DNA from: Marine Group III euryarchaeote CG-Epi1
GTDB lineage: Archaea > Thermoplasmatota > Poseidoniia > MGIII > CG-Epi1
Reading direction: 5' to 3'
DNA: 40,290 nucleotides
NCBI GenBank assembly: GCA_001875345.1
Contig: MIZA01000003.1
Coordinates: forward strand, 1 to 40,290
Part shown: piece by piece, positions 1 through 9,096 of the stretch
How positions within the stretch are numbered: the stretch's first letter is position 1
Layout of the letters: each line of letters begins with the position of its first letter
Translations under genes and position numbers: made by a program
The notes under the pieces: model-generated
Told to the model about the DNA's origin: nothing
Seen by the model: the letters and a program-made list of their open reading frames with translations, nothing else
The model's database searches: none

Positions 1-1059
1 ACGGCCATAGCTAAATTCATATGTAAGCAACTAAAAGAAAAAGCTAAAAACGAGAATGTCAAGATAAATACAGCTTATATCAATTGTAAACAAACAAACA
101 CCCCTTATGGTGTTTTAACAAACATCGGAAAAACCTACTCTGCTGAATGGGAAAAGCAAATACCAAGTGCTGGATGGAGAATCGATAAAGTTTATTCTTC
201 ATTAAAAGAAAAAGCCGATGAAAACGGAGGAATTGCAATCGTCATCTTAGACGAGATTGATACTCTTGTTTCTAAAAATGGTGATGAAATACTCTATCAT
301 TTAACAGGCTTGAATTCTGATTTAGATAATTCCAAAATATCCATAATTGGTATTTCTAATGATGCTAAATTTACTTCATGGTTAGATCCTCGAGTTAAAT
401 CTAGACTCGGAGAAGAATCTCTTACTTTTTCACCCTATAACGCACCTCAAATAGAAGACATTCTCATTCAAAGAGCAAGAACTGCTTTCAAAGAAAATAC
501 TGTCGACCCTATTGTAATGACATACTGTGCTAGTAAAGCTGCCCAAGAACACGGAGATGCTAGAAAGGCAATTGATTTACTCAGGATTGCTGCCGAATTG
601 GCCGAAAGAGATGAAAGGGAAATTGTTACACTAGAACACGTTAATAATGCGCAAAACGTAATGGAAAAAGACCAAGTAAAAAGTATTGTTATAACATTGC
701 CAATACAGCACAAAGCTACCTTAGCCAGTATAATTTTAAACCAAGGAAATAAAGATAATAGCCAACAAACAACCGGAGAAGTTTATGGCACTTACACTAA
801 ACTTTGCAATAGCTATAATTTGGATGAACTTTCACAAAGAAGAATTGGGCACATAATCTCTGAATTGGACATGCAAGGATTGATTAATGCAAAAATAGTT
901 AATTTGGGAAGACATGGAAGAACCAAGTATATTGATTTGGCTGTAGATAGAGAACAATTATTGGGAATAATACAGCATGATCATTTTCTATCTGATTTAA
1001 TTGAATCTATGACAAAACTACAGATTTTTACAAAAAGTATGCAGTCTCGATTAATCTAA
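1..1059 (+). CDS. cdc6: Orc1/Cdc6 replication initiator, 5' end cut off by the window
   Basis: Archaeal AAA+ ATPase that binds origins and loads the MCM helicase. The open frame runs from base 1, so the protein is longer than any internal ATG would suggest; the Walker A loop must lie just upstream, because the first codons read TAIAKF, the usual continuation of GKT. Visible parts in order are Walker B (VILDEID), sensor 1 (IIGISND), a probable arginine finger (DPRVKSRLG), sensor 2 (GDARKAIDLLR) and a C-terminal winged helix with RRIGHIISELDMQGLI. The stop codon overlaps the end of the convergent gene by four bases. Archaeal origins often lie beside such genes, but the upstream side is outside the window. 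Identification is firm; which paralogue it is cannot be told. Confidence 0.95.
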   Translation, partial: TAIAKFICKQLKEKAKNENVKINTAYINCKQTNTPYGVLTNIGKTYSAEWEKQIPSAGWRIDKVYSSLKEKADENGGIAIVILDEIDTLVSKNGDEILYHLTGLNSDLDNSKISIIGISNDAKFTSWLDPRVKSRLGEESLTFSPYNAPQIEDILIQRARTAFKENTVDPIVMTYCASKAAQEHGDARKAIDLLRIAAELAERDEREIVTLEHVNNAQNVMEKDQVKSIVITLPIQHKATLASIILNQGNKDNSQQTTGEVYGTYTKLCNSYNLDELSQRRIGHIISELDMQGLINAKIVNLGRHGRTKYIDLAVDREQLLGIIQHDHFLSDLIESMTKLQIFTKSMQSRLI

Positions 1060-1472
1060 GGCCTATTAGCAATCCCTTCATTCCAACCTTTTTCCCATCC
1101 CGCTGCAATTGCCCCTTGCAGACCTGCATTTCGAGCTGCCTCTTTGGCTAGGCTAAGAATTTTGTCTCTCTCTTCTTTATTCTCTTGGCTATTAACTTGA
1201 AGAGCTATCTCTTTAGCCGCTGCTGTAAACTTTTCAGCCTCAGACCACAATTCCTTTTTTGTTTCTTCAAAAACCCTTTCTATGTCGTCTGAAGAAACTT
1301 TAATTGCTGTTTGATAACCTTCCCTCTTAGATTCATTATAAGCATCTACTTTTATTTCAGTGCCTTTTGCCTTTTCCTTGCTATACTTAGCCCATGACAA
1401 ACCTCTCGTAATTCCAGGCACAAATTTTTTCACGAAATCTGGAATTTCAGAGCCCAATTCCTCTTCTGACAT
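1056..1472 (-). CDS. Uncharacterised helical protein, 138 aa
   Basis: I do not recognise a family. The protein is soluble, highly charged and Ala/Glu/Lys-rich. It seems mostly helical, and its C-terminal third is glycine- and alanine-rich (residues about 110-138, with the pattern GLQGAIAAGWEKGW). There is no signal peptide or membrane segment. It starts at an ATG 36 bases beyond the trkH stop codon, on the same strand, so it could be the last gene of the trkA-trkH transcript; its 3' end overlaps the convergent cdc6 gene by four bases. The amphipathic C-terminal segment could contact a membrane or a partner protein, but that is only inference. Confidence 0.6.
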   Translation of the reverse strand: MSEEELGSEIPDFVKKFVPGITRGLSWAKYSKEKAKGTEIKVDAYNESKREGYQTAIKVSSDDIERVFEETKKELWSEAEKFTAAAKEIALQVNSQENKEERDKILSLAKEAARNAGLQGAIAAGWEKGWNEGIANRP

Positions 1473-1508
1473 GTAACACTAGCAAGGGTGCTGTAAAGAA
1501 ACTTAACC

Positions 1509-3077
1509 TTAATCTCTGTAAGTATCTGGAAAAAATAAAAGTAGAACTGTAATTATCTCAAGACGTCCGAGCATCATTAAAAAGGATAAAACCAAAACAG
1601 TGGGATCACTGAACCCATAGTAAGTTGACGAAGGCCCAATAGCACCAACTCCAGGGCCAATATTAGCTAAGCATGATAATGAAATAGATATCCCATCTAT
1701 TAGAGTTAGTGATGGCTCGAGATATAGTGTAGTTAAAGATCCGAATAGAAATATTATAATAAAAATAAAAAAGAATACACCTACATTCCTGAATAATGAC
1801 TCATCCAATACTTTCTTACCTATTCTCAGCTTAATTATTGCACGAGGATGAATAACAAGTAATAATTCTCTCTTTAGAGCCTTGAATAAAAGCATAATTC
1901 TAACTGTTTTCATGCCTCCTGTTGTTGAACCGGCACATCCTCCCATGAACATTATGAGGAGTAACACAAAAATGGACATTTTAGGCCATAAAGCATAGTT
2001 TGTAGTAGTAAAACCTGTACCAGTCAAAAGCGATACAGTTTGGAATATTGTATGACTAAAGTTAGAATTAAAAGTTCTATTTTCATTAAACTCTAAAACT
2101 AAATTTAATAATATGAGACTTGAACATGATACAATGAGAAATAAGTATACCTTCAATTCTTCATTATCTCTAACCAAAAGGTAGATATTCCTTATACGTG
2201 ATTGAATTGATTTTGAATTATCTTTGATATGATTAAAAATGTAATAAAGGATAACAAAGTTAACTCCAGAAATTAGCATAAAAAATGTAACAATAATATC
2301 TACATATGCACTGTCGTAAGAACCAATTGAATCTATTTTTGGGGAAAAGCCTCCCGTAGACACTGTAGAAAAAGAATTACATATAGAATCATACAAAGGT
2401 AAGCCTGCAAAATATAATAACACAATTTCAGTTAAAGTCAAGAAAAAGTATAAAGTCCAAAGAAGTCGTGCAGTTTGTGCCATTTGAGGTTTAAGTCGCG
2501 TGATACCTGTACCTGGCATTTCCGCTTGCAAAACCTGAATGCCTCCTCCAAATAATCTCGAAAATATAATTGTAGCAAGAACAATAATTCCCATACCTCC
2601 CAACCATTGAGTCTGTGACCTCCATAGTAGTAAAGATTTAGGTGCATCGAAGTATCCTTCAGAATATTGCTCATTGTTTATAACTTGATTTTCATCTGTA
2701 ATTTCTAATATTGTAGCGCCGGTTGTTGTCAAACCAGACATGGATTCAAAAATAGCTCCCGCAATTCCAACTTGATATGACATCAACTCGCCCCTTTCTG
2801 CCGCATAATATGGAAAAGCACTGACTAAAACCATAATTATCCAAGCAATGCTTACAAGTGCAAAAGCTTCTCTATTCCTAATATCTTCTTCTATATGAAA
2901 ATAAGAACTAAAAATATAACCAAAGATTAGACAAAAAAACATAGGAATAACAAACATTAAAGAAATGTCTATGATGTTTTCTCCTAAGATAAGTCCTGTA
3001 ATTATTGGAAATAAAAAAGACAAACCAAAAAAAGCTATCAGCGTACCTGTTAAACTTAATATTAGACTAAAGCGCAT
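1509..3077 (-). CDS. trkH: Trk potassium uptake system membrane subunit TrkH
   Basis: Potassium-translocating membrane subunit of a Trk/Ktr-type system. The 522 residues form about ten hydrophobic segments arranged as four membrane-pore-membrane repeats. Filter-like pore sequences are visible in each: TTTGAT at about residues 117-122, STGGFS near 240, GTGFTTTN near 345 and IGPGVG near 475. The loop before the last repeats carries the conserved GGCAGSTTGGMKTVR stretch. Length is typical of the family. The gene lies six bases after the stop of trkA on the same strand, so channel and its nucleotide-binding gating subunit are surely co-transcribed. Whether transport is driven by sodium or protons cannot be read from the sequence. 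Confidence 0.96.
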   Translation of the reverse strand: MRFSLILSLTGTLIAFFGLSFLFPIITGLILGENIIDISLMFVIPMFFCLIFGYIFSSYFHIEEDIRNREAFALVSIAWIIMVLVSAFPYYAAERGELMSYQVGIAGAIFESMSGLTTTGATILEITDENQVINNEQYSEGYFDAPKSLLLWRSQTQWLGGMGIIVLATIIFSRLFGGGIQVLQAEMPGTGITRLKPQMAQTARLLWTLYFFLTLTEIVLLYFAGLPLYDSICNSFSTVSTGGFSPKIDSIGSYDSAYVDIIVTFFMLISGVNFVILYYIFNHIKDNSKSIQSRIRNIYLLVRDNEELKVYLFLIVSCSSLILLNLVLEFNENRTFNSNFSHTIFQTVSLLTGTGFTTTNYALWPKMSIFVLLLIMFMGGCAGSTTGGMKTVRIMLLFKALKRELLLVIHPRAIIKLRIGKKVLDESLFRNVGVFFFIFIIIFLFGSLTTLYLEPSLTLIDGISISLSCLANIGPGVGAIGPSSTYYGFSDPTVLVLSFLMMLGRLEIITVLLLFFPDTYRD

Positions 3078-3083
3078 TAAATT

Positions 3084-4454
3084 CTAATAGAAAAACTTCT
3101 CCACTTCAGGTAATTTTCCTTTGAGAGTAAAGACAAGAACGTGATCACCCTCACTCAATATGAATTCCTCATCAGGAAAAATAGCTTCACCGTCTCTATT
3201 AATCATTGCAATTAGTGTTTTATCTGGAACTCCAAGTTTTTCAATAGGAATTCCAATATTTTTACTATTCTTTTTAATCAAAAATTCTCTAACTGAAGCT
3301 TCTCCCCCTTCCAACTCTTCCATGCCTTCTATTTTATCGGTAGAAGTTGCACGGTTGACAATTGCATTGACTGTGACTCTTTTTGGGTTAATAAGCGTAT
3401 CAATTCCTGTATCCTGAATAACGTATTCTAATTCAGTTTGGTAGACTAAAGCTACAGTCCTTTTGGCACCCTCTTTTTTAGCTAATAAACAGCTCAAAAC
3501 ATTCCAATCTTCACGATCTGTCGCAGCTACAAATAAATCTTCATATCGTATTCCTTCTTCCCTAAGAAAATGGCGATCAGTAGATGAACCTACAAGAACT
3601 CGTACCCCATCTGGAAGAACGGAACTTGCATTTTCTGCCAAAATTGGATCTGGCTCAGTTACGTAAACTTCTATATCTTCGTATTTAGGATCCTCATGGA
3701 CTTGTTTAGCCAAATTTAATGCAATTCGACTAGTTCCCGCAATCATTAATCTTTTGATATTTCTTTCGCTCGTAATCTCCTTTGGAATTCCCAAAGAGTC
3801 TGAAAGCTCTTCTAATTCGCTGTTTTCACTAAGAAGGACCAATATTCTGTCCCTGGGCATCAAAATATCTTGCTCAGAAGGAATAGTAACTCCTTCTTCT
3901 CTTGCAATTAGTGCAATACGGCAGTGAGGTGGCAGTTTAATGTTTGAAAGTGGACGGCCTACTGATGGTGAACTGTCATTAAGTCTAATTTCTAAAATTC
4001 TGAGGCTACCTACCGAAAAATGCTCCAATCTTGTTAATGCTGGCCTGGATAAAATCTGCCATATTCTATGCATTGACAGTTCATCTGGACTAACAAAAGC
4101 GTCTACACCAAATAATTGCTTGTGATCATAATCTGAAGGTAATTCTATTATATCTGGATTATTTAATCTAGCAATCGTACTGCATCCCATTTTCTTGGCA
4201 AGTGAGCAACCTACTAAATTTACAACATCTTTGCCAGTAACTCCGATAAAAAGGTCGGCATCTTTAATTGATGCTTCCTCCATCAAAAATTTAGCTGAGG
4301 CTGCATTTCCTTTGAAAACCTGAGCATCTAGTGTTTGGGCTCTTTTAACAGAAGACGGATTAGAATCAACAAGAGTTACTTCGTGACCTCTGTATACAAG
4401 ATCACGACCCACTCTAAATCCGACTTCACCAGCTCCTGCAATTAGAACTCGCAT
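3084..4454 (-). CDS. trkA: Trk potassium uptake regulatory subunit TrkA
   Basis: Cytoplasmic NAD(H)- and nucleotide-binding gating subunit of the TrkH channel. It has two tandem RCK units: a first Rossmann fold starting with the dinucleotide loop GAGEVGFRVG and the acidic ribose-binding end VDSNP, a TrkA-C domain at about 145-225, a second Rossmann fold starting MIAGTSRIALNLA near 236, and a second TrkA-C domain from about 375 to the end. The second glycine loop is degenerate (GTSRIA), as is common in fused TrkA proteins. It starts at an ATG preceded by a TATA-like box at about -22 to -32, suggesting a leaderless trkA-trkH transcript. The 456 residues match the usual two-unit length. Confidence 0.96.
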   Translation of the reverse strand: MRVLIAGAGEVGFRVGRDLVYRGHEVTLVDSNPSSVKRAQTLDAQVFKGNAASAKFLMEEASIKDADLFIGVTGKDVVNLVGCSLAKKMGCSTIARLNNPDIIELPSDYDHKQLFGVDAFVSPDELSMHRIWQILSRPALTRLEHFSVGSLRILEIRLNDSSPSVGRPLSNIKLPPHCRIALIAREEGVTIPSEQDILMPRDRILVLLSENSELEELSDSLGIPKEITSERNIKRLMIAGTSRIALNLAKQVHEDPKYEDIEVYVTEPDPILAENASSVLPDGVRVLVGSSTDRHFLREEGIRYEDLFVAATDREDWNVLSCLLAKKEGAKRTVALVYQTELEYVIQDTGIDTLINPKRVTVNAIVNRATSTDKIEGMEELEGGEASVREFLIKKNSKNIGIPIEKLGVPDKTLIAMINRDGEAIFPDEEFILSEGDHVLVFTLKGKLPEVEKFFY

Positions 4455-4475
4455 AGGTTATGTTGACAGGTAGGG

Positions 4476-4486
4476 TTTTTAAAAGC
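4476..4486 (-). promoter_or_regulatory. TATA-like promoter of trkA-trkH
   Basis: The minus strand reads CTTTTAAAAAC here, 22-32 bases before the trkA ATG at 4454. That places the expected start point of transcription on or next to the ATG. It is inferred from spacing and composition only. Confidence 0.5.
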
Positions 4487-4497
4487 TCTCGTTCTGG

Positions 4498-5415
4498 TTA
4501 ATTTGTCTCTTTTTCTAAGCTTTTTAAGGCTAAATACAATCCAAAACCCAAAAAACCAAAGAACGTTACACCGACTATTGATAAAATTTCAAAGTTTTCA
4601 AACACTTCATTTAGACCTAAATTAGGAGATACTCCTTTTGTATCATAACTTTCTTTCCAAGGCCAAAGCGTTGCTAATGAACCTATCATTAATCCTGTTA
4701 AAACTGACATTACATCTTGCCTATAATTTATTAACATAAAATTCATAAAAGGTACGAATGTGAACAATCCAAGTAATCCTCCACAGAGAAAATAAAAAAT
4801 TATACTAAACTCAGAGTCGTGGACTGCATTTGCTACGACAGTGTATTGTCCTAGTGTCAAAAGAACCAAGGCACCACTAATTCCTGGCAATAACATAGCT
4901 GTAAGTGCAAGAGCTCCGCTAGCTATTAGCAATAAATTTCCACCTTCGTTATCTAAAGATAAATTTGTATAAAGTAAAACTAGAATAAAGCCAATAATGC
5001 AAAGAACATAACGGCTAAATGTACGATCCTCAACTCTCTGCCAAGGCTCCTTAACACTTGATAAAACTAAACCAAAAAAAAGAGCAAAAATGAAAGGAGC
5101 TGTGGAAGATTTCAAAAGTAAGCCCTCTTCTCCTTCTGAACCAACTAAAACCTTGGTAATTACATAATATGAAACAAGCATTCCAATACCTAGAGTAACA
5201 AGAAATTGAAACGAATTAAAAAAATCAGGGTATTTCTTTGAAGGAAATCTATCTTTGAAAAAATTTAAAAACTCAGACAAGGAAAAAATTAATTTGTTGT
5301 AAATTCCCAAAATCAAAGCTATAGTTCCGCCGCTGACTCCAGGTACTGCATCTGCCATACCCATTAGCAATCCACTACGAAACGTTGAAAAATCAAAATT
5401 AATCTTTTTACTCAT
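4498..5415 (-). CDS. DUF368 membrane protein, probable polyprenyl-phosphate transporter
   Basis: Polytopic membrane protein of the DUF368 family; bacterial members (PopT) have been described as flippases that recycle undecaprenyl phosphate. The two family signatures are visible as an internal repeat: a first ADAVPGVSGGTIALILGIY near residues 22-40 and a second LLPGISGALVLLTLGQY near 183-200, with about nine hydrophobic segments. In an archaeon the likely cargo is a dolichyl- or polyprenyl-phosphate glycan carrier, which is inference. I chose the ATG at 5415 (305 aa), which has AGGGG five bases upstream and overlaps the nop5 stop by eight bases; a TTG 21 bases earlier is possible. The surface-protein gene upstream would fit a role in the cell envelope. 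Confidence 0.85.
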   Translation of the reverse strand: MSKKINFDFSTFRSGLLMGMADAVPGVSGGTIALILGIYNKLIFSLSEFLNFFKDRFPSKKYPDFFNSFQFLVTLGIGMLVSYYVITKVLVGSEGEEGLLLKSSTAPFIFALFFGLVLSSVKEPWQRVEDRTFSRYVLCIIGFILVLLYTNLSLDNEGGNLLLIASGALALTAMLLPGISGALVLLTLGQYTVVANAVHDSEFSIIFYFLCGGLLGLFTFVPFMNFMLINYRQDVMSVLTGLMIGSLATLWPWKESYDTKGVSPNLGLNEVFENFEILSIVGVTFFGFLGFGLYLALKSLEKETN

Positions 5416-6115
5416 TTTTGCCCCTGTAAAAATCAATCTTTGCAGCTATGGCTACCTTAGATGCTAGAGAACGTGTTACTTTTCCCTTTTTCTTATTGTG
5501 AGTTCCTTTAACGGAAGGATGTTGGTATAATATTCCATGTTTAGGTGGTAAAGAACCATCTGACATGTGCCTGAATAGTGCTTTTTCAGCGCCTAATAAT
5601 TGGATTGTGGATGACGGCAGCCTAGCAAGTTTTGCTAAAGATCCTGCAAAAGAAACCAATCGAACTGTTAATTGTGCATCCAATAACTTTACTATTTCTG
5701 GAAATACTTTAGGAGCTTCTTCATCTATATATTTCGATAAATTTTCAATTAAAATTTGAAGATGAAGATAAGTATCTTTAAGATCTGAAATTGGGAAAGG
5801 CAATGATTCTTTATTTAATAGATAATCAACAGTACCTCTAGATTCGCCAGTAGTGTGAGCTTGCCAAGTACATAATCTCTCTGATAACAGATTTGAACTA
5901 GTATGGGCATCATCTAGAGCTTGAATCGCTTGAATAAGATTTTTGTCTGATGTTAAGGAATCTAAAATTCTTTTCTCAGTTTGGATTATACTTGCGTCTC
6001 TAAGATCTTTAATATCAATTTCCGGAGCTTTTTCAGATAAAGTATAATACTTAGAATCATCCATTATAGAAACTATCGTTTTGATTTTTTCTTTATCTGC
6101 TGTTACAGATTTCAA
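5408..6115 (-). CDS. nop5: Short Nop5 (Nop56/58 family) C/D RNP core protein
   Basis: Core protein of the C/D guide RNP that carries out 2'-O-ribose methylation. The Nop RNA-binding domain is clear: the LLSERL coiled-coil entry at about 77-82, then LLGAEKALFRH and PPKHGILYQHP around 165-200, and a basic tail with SLASKVAIAAKIDFY. The protein is only 235 residues, whereas archaeal Nop5 is usually about 380-410; just about 60 residues precede the coiled coil, where roughly 130 are expected. Most of the fibrillarin-binding N-terminal domain is therefore missing. The start is a TTG with AGGAG ten bases upstream; an ATG at 6064 would shorten it further. No fibrillarin gene is adjacent, although the two usually sit together. 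Confidence 0.88.
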   Translation of the reverse strand: MKSVTADKEKIKTIVSIMDDSKYYTLSEKAPEIDIKDLRDASIIQTEKRILDSLTSDKNLIQAIQALDDAHTSSNLLSERLCTWQAHTTGESRGTVDYLLNKESLPFPISDLKDTYLHLQILIENLSKYIDEEAPKVFPEIVKLLDAQLTVRLVSFAGSLAKLARLPSSTIQLLGAEKALFRHMSDGSLPPKHGILYQHPSVKGTHNKKKGKVTRSLASKVAIAAKIDFYRGKNE

Positions 6116-6128
6116 ATTAAATTAACTC

Positions 6129-9065
6129 CTAAAGCTTCTTTTTACGGCTAAATGAAATAATCGTGATAATAAGTAACGTACTAACTAGTCCCAATGAAGA
6201 AAGTGGAGAATCTTCCTCCTCTTCAACTACAGTATCATCAATTAGGTCTGATTTTAGAACTGAAAATGGCAAGCTTAGTTTCACTGATTTAGATGAATCG
6301 CTACTCAATGTAACATTGAGTGTACCTGCAGTATCTGAAGCGGCTTGAGTAACTGGTGGGCGAACTTCAATCATTATCTCTTCATAGCTTCCAGGTTCCA
6401 AGTAAATTGTTTCTTTTGGTAAAGTAAACCACGATGATCTCTTTCCTTCCATTACCAATGATAACGTTTCGACAGTATTTCCATTATTTGTAATTAACAC
6501 TTTGAAATCACCTGAAAGTCCAGCAGTAACGTCTCCTGCTGTAGTTTTTAGTTCAACATCAATATCTGCTTTTTCTTCAACATATACTATAAAATCTATT
6601 GAGCTCATTTGACCAGATTGATCAGATGACACCTTAGAAGTGATTGTACTGTTACCTCCAAAAACGTTAGCCGGAACTTTTACATTCAAGTAGACCGTTT
6701 TTGATTCTAATGGTTGTAAAGTAAAAGAAGATTCAGTATAGGTTCCAATCCAACCTGAAGGTAAAGTTGGTGAAGGTAAATTAATGTAATCTACATCATT
6801 GCCCAAATTTTTAACTGTTAATTGGAATGGTATTGTATCGCCTGATGAACCTGTTTTTGTATCTGAAGGTGTTTCAACTGAAAAGATGTATGTTGGATTA
6901 GTCATTATTTTGAAGCTATCGTAATTAGTAAATTTATCATTCAAAGATGAATAACCTACCAAACTTAGTGATATACCATTAACATTAGCTGGCTCATTTG
7001 ACATTGTTGTTATTTCAAGAGTAAAGTCAGAAGTTGCACCTTTTGCCATGTTAAGAGAGTTTAGACAATTACCACTGAATAAAACACAATAAGTCCAACC
7101 AGAAGGTAATCCTTCAATTTCAAAATTAATTTCTTCATCTGCATTTGCATTGTTAGTTATTGTAACTGGTAGAGCGTGTGTATAACCGGGATCACCTATT
7201 GACTCGCTAGGCATAACATCTATGATGAAATCTGCATAGTACTCCACTTTAACTGACAAATCAAGTGTATCTACTTTAATGCCTGATGAAGATAGTTTAA
7301 CATATATTGTAAAATTATAATATCCTGGATTTTCATTTTGAGGGATTTCAAAGGGAAGTACGAAAGCTTCAACTCCTCCGTAGGGGTCTAACTGTTGTGT
7401 TTCAAAAATTAGAGTTTCTTCAAAATTCCAACCATCTGGAACGTTAGATCCTTTGCTAAACTTGTAACTCTCAACGCTGTTACCATTATTAGTGATAGAT
7501 ATGTTAAATTGGTTACTATCTCCGGGATACATTACAGATACTGCTGAGGCTGTAACATATTGATTGTATACTGTATTAACTTTTGAAATTACATCTAGGT
7601 CTGCAAAAGCTGTTGAATCATCATGAGACTCTGCTGTAACTGTAATAGTTGCTTCGTCAGTTGATCTAGCTGAAGAAGGAATCTCAACGAACAACTGAAT
7701 ATCCTCAGAATCTCCGTCATCCAAATCCTCAATGGAGTACTTACTCAAGGAGACTACCCAAGCATTACAAGATTCGCATAGTTCATATCCCAGATTAATG
7801 TCATCAGGATCTGAACCTGAATTTGTAACTGAAACTGTATATGTTAAAATCGAACCCGGGTTTCCACTGAGACTATTTTCAGGTGTAGTCAAAGACACTC
7901 CCCTAACTGGCAATCGGACTGAAGTGTTAACTTCTAAATCATCGTCGAATTGCTCACGATTTTTTGAATAAATATTAATTTTAGTTAGAGACCAGGCATT
8001 CTCCTCTGCATCATCTGGAGAGAAGACACTTAGAACTAAACTGTAGCTTTCATCAGGACCTAAATTATCAATCTCAAATTGACTTAGATTTGATACCCAA
8101 CCTTCTTCACCTTCGTGAGTAAACTCTAAAGCAAATGAATCAGATTCACCACCCTCATTAGTAACGGATAAATCATAAATTACCATACCTCCCGGAATAA
8201 TTTGCTTAGATTCTGCATCTGCTACAATATCAACTTGATAAGTACGCCCATCTTGTGCAGTTGTGTTAGTATTACCAAAACCATAAATGTAATTGTAATC
8301 TTCTTCTTGAACTCGAGCAATTACAGGTATTACTGCATACTCATCGACTGCAGCTGTATTAGGAACTGTAACATCCATCGTAACATCTTGGGAAGTTCCT
8401 GGCTCCAAAAATACTTCTGACACGCTGGAAGATGCTATCCAATCTTTAGGGACATCTCCAATTTCGATAGCGAAATTGTCTGCGTTATCTCCTCGATTTG
8501 TTAAAGAAACAACATAAGAGGCAGATTCTCCTCTTTTAGCTTGAGCCGCATCTCCTTGCTTCAGTTCAACGTCTATTGCATATACCATGTCAATATCTAT
8601 AACTTGATCTATTGAATCACTAACTGATTCGTTCTGAGATGTAACTTCCATAGTGTAGGTCATTTGAGAATTATCATAGACATTTTGGACAGGGGCTTGA
8701 AAACTAAAATTAACGTTCTCTTGAGATTGGGCATCTACTGAAATAGAATCGACTTCAGACTCACCAGACCAGCCAGCTCCGTCATCCTCCCAACTAATCT
8801 CTAAATCATAAGTGTCGTCCATAGTTCCTAAATTAGAAACTAAAAATGTAAAAGTTACAAACTCATTTCTTGTTAGCGAATCGTAACCCGTATTTTCTCC
8901 AGTATAATCTATATCAACTGCATAGCTAGAACGTGAGAAATCAAATACATCATTTGTTGAGAGCTGGGAATCACTGTAAACAAATGAACTGGTTACTCCA
9001 GCAATTGGCATTGCCAAAATTAGGGCAATTAACGAAACAAAAAAAGAATTTACACCTTTCTTCAT
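6129..9065 (-). CDS. Large secreted surface protein with repeated NEW3/CARDB-like Ig domains
   Basis: Cell-surface protein of 978 residues. An N-terminal signal peptide (basic MKKG then a hydrophobic stretch to about residue 28) is followed by seven or eight tandem beta-sandwich modules of about 100-120 residues. Each carries a phrase such as VTNxGxxxD, a WxxxLS or GW motif, and a closing LxPGxSxxVxLxVxVP. This pattern is typical of NEW3/CARDB-type domains found in archaeal envelopes. The C-terminus has an acidic EEEED patch, a hydrophobic segment of about 20 residues and a basic RKKK end, so it is anchored in the membrane with the repeats outside. A GTG nine bases upstream is possible, but a TATA-like box 21-31 bases before the ATG at 9065 favours this start. 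Confidence 0.9.
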   Translation of the reverse strand: MKKGVNSFFVSLIALILAMPIAGVTSSFVYSDSQLSTNDVFDFSRSSYAVDIDYTGENTGYDSLTRNEFVTFTFLVSNLGTMDDTYDLEISWEDDGAGWSGESEVDSISVDAQSQENVNFSFQAPVQNVYDNSQMTYTMEVTSQNESVSDSIDQVIDIDMVYAIDVELKQGDAAQAKRGESASYVVSLTNRGDNADNFAIEIGDVPKDWIASSSVSEVFLEPGTSQDVTMDVTVPNTAAVDEYAVIPVIARVQEEDYNYIYGFGNTNTTAQDGRTYQVDIVADAESKQIIPGGMVIYDLSVTNEGGESDSFALEFTHEGEEGWVSNLSQFEIDNLGPDESYSLVLSVFSPDDAEENAWSLTKINIYSKNREQFDDDLEVNTSVRLPVRGVSLTTPENSLSGNPGSILTYTVSVTNSGSDPDDINLGYELCESCNAWVVSLSKYSIEDLDDGDSEDIQLFVEIPSSARSTDEATITVTAESHDDSTAFADLDVISKVNTVYNQYVTASAVSVMYPGDSNQFNISITNNGNSVESYKFSKGSNVPDGWNFEETLIFETQQLDPYGGVEAFVLPFEIPQNENPGYYNFTIYVKLSSSGIKVDTLDLSVKVEYYADFIIDVMPSESIGDPGYTHALPVTITNNANADEEINFEIEGLPSGWTYCVLFSGNCLNSLNMAKGATSDFTLEITTMSNEPANVNGISLSLVGYSSLNDKFTNYDSFKIMTNPTYIFSVETPSDTKTGSSGDTIPFQLTVKNLGNDVDYINLPSPTLPSGWIGTYTESSFTLQPLESKTVYLNVKVPANVFGGNSTITSKVSSDQSGQMSSIDFIVYVEEKADIDVELKTTAGDVTAGLSGDFKVLITNNGNTVETLSLVMEGKRSSWFTLPKETIYLEPGSYEEIMIEVRPPVTQAASDTAGTLNVTLSSDSSKSVKLSLPFSVLKSDLIDDTVVEEEEDSPLSSLGLVSTLLIITIISFSRKKKL

Positions 9066-9085
9066 AACGTTCACTAAAGTAGAAA

Positions 9086-9096
9086 GTTTATATAAT
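9086..9096 (-). promoter_or_regulatory. TATA-like promoter of the 978-residue surface protein gene
   Basis: The minus strand reads TTATATAAAC, 21-31 bases before the ATG at 9065. The spacing fits a leaderless transcript. The box overlaps the stop codon region of the preceding gene. Confidence 0.6.

Noticed and set aside
310-1059. Treating the cdc6 gene as starting at the TTG at 310
   Set aside because: The frame is open to base 1 and the upstream codons encode Walker B and the end of Walker A, so the gene is merely cut by the window.
6129-9065. PGF-CTERM type archaeosortase signal on the surface protein
   Set aside because: The acid-hydrophobic-basic end is present but the PGF motif is absent, so only a membrane anchor is claimed.
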